A stretch of DNA of 40,875 bases from Methylobacteriaceae bacterium (GTDB taxonomy: Bacteria > Pseudomonadota > Alphaproteobacteria > Rhizobiales > Beijerinckiaceae): the NCBI GenBank assembly GCA_947444195.1, contig CANEZL010000043.1:1-40875 (forward strand). Direction: 5' to 3'. Position numbers and translations under genes: made by a program. Numbering within the stretch: the stretch's first letter is position 1; each line of letters opens with the position of its first letter. The notes below the pieces were generated by a model. It was not told the origin of the DNA, did no database searches, and saw nothing but the letters and a program-made list of their open reading frames with translations. This document shows positions 21,552 to 31,000 of this stretch, piece by piece.

Positions 21552-22208
21552 ATGTTCCTGTTCCGCAAGCGCCCCGAGATGCCGCAGGCCGCCGACGCGC
21601 TGCCGGGACGCGCCACGCCGCTGCCGACCGCCGAGCGCCATTTCGTCAACGGCAATCCCCTGAAGGCCCCCTACCCGGCCGGCACCGAGACGATCGTGCT
21701 CGGGCTCGGCTGCTTCTGGGGCGCCGAGCGCCGCTTCTGGCAATTGCCCGCGGGCGTCTTCGTGACCGCGGTGGGCTATGCCGGCGGCTTCACGCCGAAC
21801 CCGACCTACGAGGAGGTCTGCTCGGGCCTGACCGGGCACAACGAGGTCGTGCTGGTGGCCTTCGATCCGGCCGTGCTGCCGCTGGAGACGGTGCTGCGGA
21901 CCTTCTTCGAGAGCCACGACCCCACCCAGGGCATGCGCCAGGGCAACGATGTCGGCACGCAGTACCGCTCCGGCATATACACCGCCGATCCCGCCCAGGA
22001 GGCGACCGCGCGGGCGGTGCGCGACGCCTATGCCGCGGCCCTGCGCGAGAAGGGATTCCCGGACGTCACCACCGAGATCAAGCCGCTGGAGACCTTCTAC
22101 TTCGCGGAGGACTACCACCAGCAGTACCTCGCCAAGAACCCGGGCGGCTATTGCGGCCTCGGGGGCACGGGCGTGAGCTGCCCGGTCGGCACGGGCGTCG
22201 CGGCCTGA
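21552..22208 (+). CDS. msrA: peptide-methionine (S)-S-oxide reductase MsrA
   Basis: This 218-residue enzyme repairs methionine-S-sulfoxide in proteins using thioredoxin. The active-site GCFWG lies at 53-57 with catalytic Cys54. Conserved YAGG, GHNEVV and SGIYTADP segments follow, and resolving cysteines are found in the C-terminal NPGGYCGLGGTGVSCPVG. The protein is slightly extended at the N-terminus (MFLFRKRPEM), as in many alphaproteobacterial MsrA proteins. No signal peptide is visible, so it is cytosolic. It is divergent from the short LOV gene and convergent, 10 bases away, with the small repeat-protein gene. Confidence 0.97.
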   Translation: MFLFRKRPEMPQAADALPGRATPLPTAERHFVNGNPLKAPYPAGTETIVLGLGCFWGAERRFWQLPAGVFVTAVGYAGGFTPNPTYEEVCSGLTGHNEVVLVAFDPAVLPLETVLRTFFESHDPTQGMRQGNDVGTQYRSGIYTADPAQEATARAVRDAYAAALREKGFPDVTTEIKPLETFYFAEDYHQQYLAKNPGGYCGLGGTGVSCPVGTGVAA

Positions 22209-22218
22209 GCCCGCGCCC

Positions 22219-22536
22219 TCAGCCCTGTCCGGGCCCGAGCGGGCGCCGCTCCCGGCGCCCAAACTCGATGTAGTGCACGAGGGGATCGTGCCCCTCGGCG
22301 GCGATGTCGGGATTGGCCGCCAGATAGGCGGGCGCGTCGAAACGGGGGCCGGGCGAGGTCCGCTCGGCCCGGCCGCGCACGAGGTAGTGGTCGAGGGGAT
22401 CCCAACCGGCCGCCCCCGGATAGGTCTGCCGGTACCAGGCCGCGTCGAAGAAGCCCGAATCGGCGACGATGGCCCGGTCCCGCCGATAGCCGCGGTCGAA
22501 CCGCCTGAGCCAGCCGGGAAGTCTCGCTGAACGCAT
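22219..22536 (-). CDS. small protein with two DPLxHY-type repeats
   Basis: This 105-residue protein contains two tandem units of about 36 residues: FDAAWYRQTYPGAAGWDPLD then HYLVRGRAE, and FDAPAYLAANPDIAAEGHDP then LVHYIEFGRRE. The same repeat occurs in large polysaccharide-related proteins, for example beside glycosyltransferase or rhamnan-synthesis domains, where its role is undefined. Here it is stand-alone. The ATG at 22536 was chosen because residues upstream are low-complexity. It is divergent from the decarboxylase gene and convergent with msrA. Confidence 0.7.
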   Translation of the reverse strand: MRSARLPGWLRRFDRGYRRDRAIVADSGFFDAAWYRQTYPGAAGWDPLDHYLVRGRAERTSPGPRFDAPAYLAANPDIAAEGHDPLVHYIEFGRRERRPLGPGQG

Positions 22537-22747
22537 GGATGAGGTGACCGGCTCCGGCTGGTTCCTGTCCGGGCGATGGGGCCTGCCTTGGGCCGATCCG
22601 CTCCCGGTCAACCCGCGTCATAGCACGTCGCCGCGCGGCGGCACGGCGGCGATCCCGACCGGCCCCACGGATCGGGGGTGCGAAACCGTCATGCGGACGT
22701 CATAGAGGTTCCTACAAGCCAGATCCGTTCGAGAGACAGGGGCCATC

Positions 22748-25093
22748 ATGGATTTCCATCGCCGCTTCACCGTGCTGATGTGCACGCCCGCCTTCGATCC
22801 CGGCGATCTGGAGGGCGCGCGCGTCGACCAGATCGTGGCGGCGGTGGAGCAGCGCGGCTTCGAGGTGGTGCGGGCGCGGCGCGTGGAGGACGCGGCCATC
22901 GCCGTGCAGACCGACTCCGCCGTGGGCTGCCTCGTGGTGGACTGGGGCAAGCGCGGCCTCGAGGGCAAGGCGGCGGCCCTCATCGACATGATGCGCAAAC
23001 GCGGCCTGGAGATGCCGATCGTCATCATGGTCCGCCGCAAGCGGCTGGAGGACATCCCCGTCGAGCTCCTCGACTTCATCGACGGCTACATCTTCCTCGC
23101 CGAGGAGACGCCGGAATTCATCGCCCGCGGCCTCGTCTCCCGCGTCACGCAGTACGCCGAGACCCTGAAGACGCCCTTCTTCGGCGCGCTGGTCGACTAC
23201 GCCGAGAAGGGTAACCAGCTCTGGACCTGCCCCGGCCACAACGGCGGCATCTTCTACAACCGCTCGCCGATTGGCCGCATCTTCGTCGAGCATCTCGGCG
23301 AAGCGATCTTCCGTGACGACCTCGACAACTCCGTCCTCGACCTCGGCGACCTGCTGACCCACGAGGGCCCGGCCCTGAAGGCGCAGAAGGAGGCGGCCCA
23401 GATCTTCGGGGCGGAGAAGACCTACTTCGTCCTCAACGGCACCTCGGCCTCGAACAAGATCGTCCTGTCCTCCCTGGTGGCCGAGGGCGACCTCGTCCTG
23501 TTCGACCGCAACAACCACAAGGCGGCGCATCACGGCGCGCTCTTCCTCGGCGGCGGCATCCCGATCTTCCTGGAGACGGACCGCAACGCCTACGGCCTGA
23601 TCGGCCCGATCTACCACGAGGCCCTGGACGAGACGCGCATCCGCGAGAAGATCCGCGCCAACCCCCTCATCAAGGACAAGGAGGCGTGGCGGAAGGAGCG
23701 CCCGTTCCGCGTCGCGGTGATCGAGCAGTGCACCTACGACGGCACGATCTACGACGCCCAGGAGATCCTGGAGCGGATCGGGCATCTCTGCGACTACATC
23801 CTCTTCGACGAGGCCTGGGCGGGCTTCATGAAGTTCCACCCGCTCTTCCAGCGCCGCTTCGCCATGGGCCTGACCGGCCTCGACGAGACCTCGCCGGGCA
23901 TCATCGCCACGCAATCGACCCACAAGCAGCTCGCGAGCTTCAGCCAAGCCTCGCAGATCCACACCCGGGACGGCCATATCCGCGGCCAGACCCGGCGCGT
24001 GGAGCATCGCCGGCTCAACGAGAGCTTCCTCGTCCACGCCTCGACCTCGCCCTTCTACCCCCTGTTCGCCTCCCTGGATGTCGGCGCGCAGATGATGAAG
24101 GGCCGCTCCGGCATGATCCTGTGGGACGACACGATCCGGCTGGGCATCGAGTGGCGCAAGAAGGCGCGCGCCATCCGCAAGGAGTTCGAGGAGAACGAGC
24201 GCGATCCCCTGAAGCGCTGGTTCTTCGACCCCTTCGTGCCCGACGTGACGACGACCGCCGCCGGCGCCGAGGTGCCGTGGGAGAGCGTGCCGACGGACGA
24301 GCTCGCGAGCGATCCGCGCCACTGGGAGCTGAAGCCGGGGGCCGGCTGGCACGGCTTCACCCACGTGGCGCCGGGCTACGCGATCACCGACCCGAACAAG
24401 CTCACCGTGCTGACCCCCGGCTTCGACCGGGTGACGGGCGCCTACACCGACCACGGCGTGCCCGCGCCGATCGTCGCGCAGTACCTGCGCGAGAACCGGA
24501 TCGTGCCTGAGAAGAACGACCTGAACTCGCTGCTCTTCCTGCTGACGCCGGGCGTCGAGTCCTCGAAGGCCGGCACGCTGATCTCGGGGCTCGTCGCCTT
24601 CAAGCGGCTGCACGACGAGAACGCGCCGCTCGAAGAAGCGATGCCGGAATTCGTCCGGCGCCGGCCGAGCCGCTACGCGGGGGTGCGCCTGCGCGACCTC
24701 TGCGCCGACTACCACGCCTTCCACCGCGAGGCGAACACCTCCGCCCTCCAGCGCAAGCAGTTCGCCCCCGAGCACCTGCCCGAGATGGTGATGCCGCCGA
24801 AGGACGCGGCGCAGATGCTCACCCGCAACCACGTGGACTTCGTGCCGATCGCCGAGGCCGAGGGCCGCGTGGCGACGACCCTGCTTCTGGTCTACCCGCC
24901 CGGGATCGGCACGGTGCTGCCGGGCGAGCGGATCGACGGGCGCGCCAAGCCCATGCTCGACTACTTCAAGATGTTCGAGGCGGCGGCCAACCTGTTCCCC
25001 GGCTTCGAGGCCGAGATCCAGGGCGTCTACCGCCAGCACGAGCCGGACGGGCGCATCCGCTTCTACACCTACGTCCTGCGCGAGACCCGCTGA
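22748..25093 (+). CDS. Orn/Lys/Arg decarboxylase, probably ornithine decarboxylase type
   Basis: This 781-residue, PLP-dependent fold-type I decarboxylase has the prokaryotic three-part layout. The N-terminal receiver-like wing domain (about 1-135) is followed by the large PLP domain and a C-terminal domain. The cofactor lysine is Lys393 in ATQSTHKQLASFSQASQIH; the following HIRGQ and HASTSPFYPLFASLD blocks most resemble biosynthetic/inducible ornithine decarboxylases (SpeC/SpeF). EQCTYDGTIYD and LFDEAWAGF, the latter with the Asp that contacts the PLP nitrogen, lie upstream. The product would be putrescine. Lysine or arginine cannot be excluded by eye. The stop overlaps the start of the GNAT gene by one base (TGATG). 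The region upstream could be searched for the alphaproteobacterial speF leader RNA. Confidence 0.92.
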   Translation: MDFHRRFTVLMCTPAFDPGDLEGARVDQIVAAVEQRGFEVVRARRVEDAAIAVQTDSAVGCLVVDWGKRGLEGKAAALIDMMRKRGLEMPIVIMVRRKRLEDIPVELLDFIDGYIFLAEETPEFIARGLVSRVTQYAETLKTPFFGALVDYAEKGNQLWTCPGHNGGIFYNRSPIGRIFVEHLGEAIFRDDLDNSVLDLGDLLTHEGPALKAQKEAAQIFGAEKTYFVLNGTSASNKIVLSSLVAEGDLVLFDRNNHKAAHHGALFLGGGIPIFLETDRNAYGLIGPIYHEALDETRIREKIRANPLIKDKEAWRKERPFRVAVIEQCTYDGTIYDAQEILERIGHLCDYILFDEAWAGFMKFHPLFQRRFAMGLTGLDETSPGIIATQSTHKQLASFSQASQIHTRDGHIRGQTRRVEHRRLNESFLVHASTSPFYPLFASLDVGAQMMKGRSGMILWDDTIRLGIEWRKKARAIRKEFEENERDPLKRWFFDPFVPDVTTTAAGAEVPWESVPTDELASDPRHWELKPGAGWHGFTHVAPGYAITDPNKLTVLTPGFDRVTGAYTDHGVPAPIVAQYLRENRIVPEKNDLNSLLFLLTPGVESSKAGTLISGLVAFKRLHDENAPLEEAMPEFVRRRPSRYAGVRLRDLCADYHAFHREANTSALQRKQFAPEHLPEMVMPPKDAAQMLTRNHVDFVPIAEAEGRVATTLLLVYPPGIGTVLPGERIDGRAKPMLDYFKMFEAAANLFPGFEAEIQGVYRQHEPDGRIRFYTYVLRETR

Positions 25094-25707
25094 TGGAGGG
25101 CGACGCCCCGGTGGTCGGCCATCCCGGCATCGTCATCCGTCCTTCCTCGGACGCCGACGTGCCGGCGATGATCGCGATCTACGAGCATCACATCCGCCGG
25201 GGCGTCGGCGACACGGGGGAGTTCGAGGAGGAGCGCCTGCTGCCCGACGACCTCAAGCGGCGGCGCAAGACCATGCGCAAGAAGCGCCTGCCCCATCTCG
25301 TGGCCGAGCGGAACGGGGAGGTGGCGGGCTACGCCTACGCCGTGCCCTTCCGCAAGCGGCCGGCCTACCGCTACACCCTGAAGCACTCGATCTACGTGCA
25401 TCCCGACCACCTGCATGCGGGCATCGGGCGCCGCCTCCTGCCGGCCCTGATCGAGGCCTGCGCGGCGGGGGGCTACCGGCAGATGATCGGCTACATCGAC
25501 GGGAAGAACGAGGCCTCGCTGCGCCTGCACGAGGCCTGCGGCTTCCGGCGCGTCGGCCTGCTGCCGGCGGTGGGCTACAAGTTCGGCCGCTGGAGCGACA
25601 GCGTCATGGTCCAGTGCCCGCTGGGCTCAGGCTCCGCCGACCAGCCCGCCACCTGGCGGCCCTCGCCCGAGGCGATCGTCTCCGGCCACGACTGGCACGG
25701 GGAGTAG
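25093..25707 (+). CDS. GNAT N-acetyltransferase, phosphinothricin/amine acetyltransferase-like
   Basis: This 204-residue GNAT protein has VIRPSSDADVPAMIAIYEHH at the N-terminus and the strand GEVAGYAYAVPFRKRPAYRY. The acetyl-CoA loop lies in SIYVHPDHLHAGIGRRLLPA, and NEASLRLHEACGFRRVG follows. These features place it near the phosphinothricin/methionine-sulfoximine acetyltransferase-like subgroup, whose members often acetylate small amines or amino acids. It begins inside the stop codon of the decarboxylase (TGATG), so translation is coupled. That suggests its substrate is the decarboxylase product or substrate, for example putrescine; this is inference. Confidence 0.9.
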   Translation: MEGDAPVVGHPGIVIRPSSDADVPAMIAIYEHHIRRGVGDTGEFEEERLLPDDLKRRRKTMRKKRLPHLVAERNGEVAGYAYAVPFRKRPAYRYTLKHSIYVHPDHLHAGIGRRLLPALIEACAAGGYRQMIGYIDGKNEASLRLHEACGFRRVGLLPAVGYKFGRWSDSVMVQCPLGSGSADQPATWRPSPEAIVSGHDWHGE

Positions 25708-25734
25708 CGGCCGCCCCGCGCCGGGACCGCCCCC

Positions 25735-27036
25735 TCACCGGATCAGGGCGGCGTAGAGCATCTGGCGCAGCACGGCGTAGTAGTGCCCGCGCAGGCTCGG
25801 GGCCTGGAACATCGCCACCACCACGAGCCGCTCGGCCGGATCGATCATGTAGCGGGGCCCGGTGATGCCGCCCCAGTAGACGTCGCCGGGAGCGCCCGGC
25901 GTGGCGTGCCCGCCGGTTGCCAGCCGCACCGGGTTCACGAGGCTCCAGCCGTAGCCCGCATCGACGTTGTTGCGGGGCCCGCGCAGGCCCGCGAGCTGGT
26001 CGTGATGCAGCATCAGGCGCACCGTGGCCGGGGCGAGCAGGCGCACGCCGTCGAGGGTGCCGCCGTTGGCGAGCATCTGGAGGAGGCGCCCGACATCGCC
26101 CGCGCTGGAGGCGAGGCCCGCCCCGCCCGAGAAGCGCCGGGGCGGCTTGCGCAGATCGAGCCAAGTGTAGACCCAGGCCAGCGGATCGGTGTCCAGGATC
26201 CTGCGCGAGGGCTCGGCGAGACGCGCGGCTCGCGCCTCGTCCACCTGCCAGACCGTGTCCCTGAGGCCCAGGGGCTGGAGGACCTGCTCGTCGAGGACCC
26301 GGTCGAGAGGTTTGCCCTCCACGCGCTCCAAGAGATGGCCGAGCACGTCGGTGGCGATGGAGTACTCGAAGGTCGAGCCCGGCTGGTACAGGAGCGGCTG
26401 CTGCCCGAGCCTGGCCAGCATCTCCGGCCCCGTCAGCCCGTGGAGGCCCTCCAGATCCTGCTCGCGCTGGCTGCGGCGCACGGGGTTCAGCGGCCCGATC
26501 CACCAGTAGGTCATCCCGGCGGTGTGCCGCATCAGGTCCTGGATCGTCGGCGCCCGGCGCAGGGCCTCGGGCGGGGGCGGCGCCCCGTCCGTCGCCGCCT
26601 CGGCGCCGGAATAGACCTTCAGCTCCTTCAGTTCGGGCAGGTAGGCGGCCACCGGATCGGTCAGCTTGAAGCGGCCCTGCTCGTACAGCCGCATCGCCGC
26701 CGCGGTGACGAAGATCTTGGTGGTGGAGGCGATGCGGTGCAGGCTGTCGGTGCGCATCGGCGTGCCGGGGGTCTGCTCGCCGAAGGCCTTGAACATCACC
26801 GGGCGCCCGTCGCGCAGGACGAGCAGGACCATGCCGGGGATCTTGCCCGCCGCCACGTCGCCCTGCACGAGGTCGGCCACGGCCTGGAGCCTTGCGGGAT
26901 CGAAGCCCTGCCCGGCCTCCAGCGATTGCGGGGCCGGGTCGAAGGCCAGGACGGGGACGGCGGACGCCGCGGCGAGGCCGAACCCGACGAGGCCGGCGCA
27001 CAGGCTGCGCCCGAAGATCTTGAGCATCGTGTCCAT
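25735..27036 (-). CDS. exported serine hydrolase of the beta-lactamase/class C family
   Basis: This 433-residue protein has a Sec signal peptide (about 1-31, LCAGLVGFGLAAASAVPVLA). The serine-active-site SxxK is Ser104-Thr-Thr-Lys107 in HRIASTTKIFV. The second motif is Tyr225 in FEYSIATDVLG (YSI rather than YSN), and the third is near WGGITGPRYMIDP instead of KTG. This pattern fits the penicillin-binding-protein-like esterases and hydrolases rather than true AmpC beta-lactamases. It is periplasmic; the substrate is unknown. An alternative start lies three codons in (27027). It is convergent with the GNAT gene and divergent from the UPF0114 gene. Confidence 0.87.
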   Translation of the reverse strand: MDTMLKIFGRSLCAGLVGFGLAAASAVPVLAFDPAPQSLEAGQGFDPARLQAVADLVQGDVAAGKIPGMVLLVLRDGRPVMFKAFGEQTPGTPMRTDSLHRIASTTKIFVTAAAMRLYEQGRFKLTDPVAAYLPELKELKVYSGAEAATDGAPPPPEALRRAPTIQDLMRHTAGMTYWWIGPLNPVRRSQREQDLEGLHGLTGPEMLARLGQQPLLYQPGSTFEYSIATDVLGHLLERVEGKPLDRVLDEQVLQPLGLRDTVWQVDEARAARLAEPSRRILDTDPLAWVYTWLDLRKPPRRFSGGAGLASSAGDVGRLLQMLANGGTLDGVRLLAPATVRLMLHHDQLAGLRGPRNNVDAGYGWSLVNPVRLATGGHATPGAPGDVYWGGITGPRYMIDPAERLVVVAMFQAPSLRGHYYAVLRQMLYAALIR

Positions 27037-27237
27037 CCCGGTCGTGCCCGTCTCGCGCAGGCATCTGGCACACCAAGCTTAAGGCAACCGCCTCCGGCCT
27101 GCGAAGCGGGCGGACCGACCCGGCCATGACGTCGGGCGCCGCCTGAAAGCCCCGCGCGCGCGTCCCACGCTCAAGCTTCGTCTTGCTGCCGTTGCCGGCC
27201 CGTGCCACATCCCGGCCGTTTCGACCGGAGGGGTGAG

Positions 27238-27747
27238 ATGCGGAACCTGGAACGCCTGTTCGAGCAGGCCCTGTTCGCCAGCCGCTGGCTGCTGGCGCCC
27301 TTCTACGGGGCGCTCGCCATCGGCCTCGTGGTGCTGCTCGTCAAGCTCCTGCAGGAACTCGGGCACTTCATCCTGCACGCCCTGGAGTCCAACGAGGCGC
27401 AGACGATCCTCGGCGTGCTGACCCTGGTCGACCTGTCCTTCACCGCCTCCCTCCTCGTGATCGTGATGCTGTCGGGCTACGAGAACTTCGTCTCGAAGTT
27501 CGACCATTCGAACCACAAGGACTGGCCCGAATGGATGGGCACGATCGACTTCACGGGCCTCAAACTGAAGCTGATGTCCTCGATCGTCGCGATCTCGGCG
27601 ATCCAGCTCCTGAAGTCGTTCATGGACCTCAAGGCCTACAACGACCGGGAGCTCTACTGGCTGGTGGGCATCCACATGGTGTTCGTGGTCTCCGGCATCC
27701 TCATGGCACTCACCGACCGCATCGCGGCCGGCCACCACGACAAGTAG
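27238..27747 (+). CDS. UPF0114 (YqhA-like) membrane protein
   Basis: This 169-residue integral membrane protein of the UPF0114/TIGR00645 family begins MRNLERLFEQALFASRWLLA. It has four hydrophobic segments (about 15-40, 58-80, 110-130, 138-158) and the family blocks LVDLSFTASLLVIVMLSGYE, MGTIDFTGLKLKLMSSIVAI and LYWLVGIHMVFV. It resides in the inner membrane and its function has not been defined. The ATG at 27238 has a GGAGGGG ribosome-binding site and fits the family N-terminus. It is convergent with the aas fusion gene, from which it is separated by paired palindromic repeats. Confidence 0.93.
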   Translation: MRNLERLFEQALFASRWLLAPFYGALAIGLVVLLVKLLQELGHFILHALESNEAQTILGVLTLVDLSFTASLLVIVMLSGYENFVSKFDHSNHKDWPEWMGTIDFTGLKLKLMSSIVAISAIQLLKSFMDLKAYNDRELYWLVGIHMVFVVSGILMALTDRIAAGHHDK

Positions 27748-27771
27748 GCCGGCGCCGGCGACGGATCGGCC

Positions 27772-27796
27772 CCCCTCGCCCCGCCTGCGGGGAGAG
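27772..27796 (+). repeat. REP-like palindromic repeat, left copy
   Basis: This 25-base GC-rich unit (core CCCCGCCTGCGGGG, itself a hairpin) has a near-exact inverted partner at 27945-27969, with 24 of 25 positions matching. It lies in the gap between the convergent genes ending at 27747 and 28015. Similar 'ctccccgc..gcgggg' units are common intergenic repeats in Rhizobiales. Confidence 0.75.
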
Positions 27797-27944
27797 GCCC
27801 GCGGGCACCGCGTCGTGCCTGCGGGAAGCGGAGGCGCAGCCGCAGCGGCGGTGAGGGAGCGGCTCAGGACGAGACTCTTCCGTTCAAGCCCCCTCGCCGT
27901 CGCCTGCCGGCTCCCTTCATGCCCCGGCAAGGGCGCATGACGGT

Positions 27945-27969
27945 CTCTCCCCGCAAGCGGGGCGAGGGG
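27945..27969 (-). repeat. REP-like palindromic repeat, right inverted copy
   Basis: This is the inverted partner of 27772-27796, with core CCCCGCAAGCGGGG. The pair frames about 150 bases, an arrangement typical of REP doublets that can form a large cruciform and act at transcript 3' ends. Confidence 0.75.
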
Positions 27970-28014
27970 ATGCGCACGGAAGCCGAGGCGGGCGACCGAG
28001 CGCAGTCCCAGCCC

Positions 28015-31000
28015 TCAGGCCGCCTCGACCTGCGATGCACGCTCGCGGGCGAGCTTCGTCACCGCCACCTGATCGACCTTGCCGGTGCCGAGCATGGGGA
28101 CCCGCTCCAGCACCACGACCTCGGCAGGGATCGCGATCTCGGGGGCGCCGCGGCCCTTGGCGAAGCTCTGGTAGGCGGGGCGCGTGGCGTCCTTGCGCTC
28201 GGTGAACAGGACGAGCCGCTCGCCCTTGCGCGCGTCCGGCACGGCGGCGACCGCGCTCGGGCTCTCCGGCCACAGATCGGCGGCCAGCGCCTCGACGGTG
28301 GCGAGGGACACCATCTCGCCCGCGATCTTGGCGAAGCGCTTGGCGCGGCCCTTGATCGTCACGAAGCCGAGCTCGTCCACCGTGACGATGTCGCCGGTAT
28401 CGTGCCAGCCCTCCGGCGGCGGCTCCAGCACGCCGGGCGCCGTGTCGCGCAGGTAGCCGAGCATCACGTTCGGGCCGCGCACGGAGAGCCTGCCGCCCTC
28501 CTCGATGCCCGGCACCGGCGCCAAGCGCCATTCCATGCCGGGCAGGATGCGGCCGACGCTGCCGAAGCGGTTGAACATCGGCGTGTTGAGGGCGACCACG
28601 GGCCCGCACTCGGTGACGCCGTAGCCCTCCAGGATGCGCAGGCCGAACTTCTCGCTCCAGGTCTGGCGGGTGGAGGCCTTCACCGCCTCGGCGCCGGCCA
28701 CCACGTAGCGGAGCGAGCGCAGGTCGTAGGCATTGGCGGCCCGGGCGTAGCCGCGCAGGAAGGTGTCGGTGCCGAACAGGACGGTGGCGTTGGAGCCGTA
28801 GATCAGCTCCGGCACGATCCGGTAGTGCAGCGGCGAGGGGTAGAGATAGACCGGCACGCCCGAGACGAGGGGCAGGACCAGCCCCGCGGTGAGCCCGAAG
28901 GCGTGGAAGACGGGCAGCACGTTGAACACCTTGTCGGTGGGCCCGAAATCGATGCGGGCGGCCACCTGCGCGGTGTTGGCGAGCATGTTGCGGTTGGCCA
29001 GCACCACGCCCTTGGGCGCGCCCTCGCTCCCTGAGGTGAACAGGATCGCGGCCGGATCCGCCCCCCGGCGCGCCACCAGCGGCGCGCGGGCGCTCAGGAA
29101 TCCGCGGATCTTGTCGCCGGTGCCGATCGTGGCGCGCACGTCCTCCAGGTAGACGATCTCGACCTCCGCGCGGATCGCCTCGATCACGGCGCCCAGCCGG
29201 CCCTTCTCGATGAAGGCGCGGGAGGTGAGGATCTTCGTCACCTCCGCGGCCTTGCAGGCGGCCAGGATGTTGGCGGGGCCGGCCGAGAAGTTGATCATCG
29301 CCGGCACGCGCCCGCTGGAATTTAGGGCGAAGAAGGTCGCGGCCGCAGCATTCGCGTTCGGCAGCATCACGCCGATCGCCTTGCCCTCGGCGCAGAGGGG
29401 CATCAGCTTGCGGGCGAGGATGTTGGCGCCCATCACGAGGCGACCGTAGCTCAGGCTGCCGGTGACCGGATCCTCCACCGCCGTGCGGCCCCAGCCGTGG
29501 CGCTCCCCGGCCTCGCAGAGGGCGGCCATGGCGCCCCGGTCGAAATCGGTGGTGCGGAAGACGAGGTCCGACATGATCCCGTAGAGCGCCGCCCCCGCGG
29601 CCTGGCGGCGGGTCTTGCCCTTCAGCGCCGGATCCACCGCGAGCTTCACCGGCGGCAGCACGGTGACGACGACCTTCGGCCACCACTTGCGGCTGACCTG
29701 GGCGCGCGAGAGCCGCGAGAACGCCGTGCGCTCCAGACCCTCGATGCGCACCGGCACCACCATCGCGTCGGACTTGTCGGCGATGAGGCCGGCCCCGTCA
29801 TAGACCTTCATCAGGCTGCCGGTGACGGTGAGCCGTCCCTCGGGGAAAATGATCAGGGTCTCGCCGCCCTTGACCGCGTTGATCAGTGTGCGGGTGGCGA
29901 GCGGCCGGGTCGGATCGAGGGGCATCGCCTTGGTGATCTTCAGGAAGGGCTTCACCCACCAGCGTTGCGCGATGCCGTGGTCGATGGCGAAGACCGGCTC
30001 GGTCTCGAGGAGCGACAGCGCCAGCGGCGCGTCGAGGAAGGAGACGTGGTTCAGGGCCACGATGGCGTTGGGTCCCGCCTTCTCGACGTTGTCGAGGCCC
30101 CGCACCTCCAGCCGGTAGAAGGCGCGGAACAGGATCGAGAGCGCGTCCCGGAAGGGGCTCGTCGGCAGCGTCAGGAAGACGACGACGCCCACCGCGACGT
30201 TCAGCACCGCCACGAGGGCGAGCAGGCTCGCGAGGGAGAACCCGGCGCCCTGGAGCACGGCGAGCATCAGGGTGCCGGCCACCATGAAGGCGGCGGTGAG
30301 CACGTTGACGGCGCCGATCACCCGGGCGCGCTTGGCCTTGTCGGTCCAGGCCTGCACGGCGGCGAAGGAGGGCACGATGTAGAGCCCGCCCGCGGCCGCG
30401 AGGCCGAGGAAGTCGATCGCCGCGCGCAGTCCGGCCGAGGTGCCGAGGAAGCCGAACGCGTCGAGCATCGGGCCGGAGGCCGGGGGCAGGCCGGCGACGG
30501 TCCAGGCGAGGTCGAGGCCGAACAGGCCCATCAGCACGGCGCCGACCGGAGTGGGCAGGAGCACGATGCGGCCGCTGGCGAGCCAGGAGGCGAGGCCGGA
30601 GCCGAGCGCGATGCCCACCGAGAACACGGCGAGCAGCAGGGTCACCACGGTCTCGGAGCCGTTGAAGCGCTCCTTCACGAGGATCGGCAGCAGCGACAGG
30701 ATCACCGCGCCGACGAGCCAGAACCAGCTCACGATGACCGAACCGCGCCAGAGCCGCGTGTCGGACCAGATGTCGCGCAGGAGGGCGGCGGTGGAGCGGG
30801 CGACGTTGCGGTCCACGACGAGATCCGGCGCGCCCTCCCCCGTCGCCGGGATCATCCGGGCGGAGAGCCAGCACAGCACCGCGAAGACCATGATGAGGGC
30901 GCCGAAGGCGAGGCCGGAGCCACCCATGGCGCTGGCGAGCCCCGCGACGATGGTGCCGAGCAGGATCGCCAGGAAGGTGGCGCCCTCGACCAGCGCGTTG

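Noticed and set aside
22537..22747. speF leader RNA upstream of the decarboxylase
   Set aside because: The gap is long enough, but I could not identify the conserved motif by eye; left as a search suggestion only.
22712..25039. Long open frame opposite the decarboxylase
   Set aside because: Antisense to a PLP enzyme with intact motifs; no domain in the shadow.
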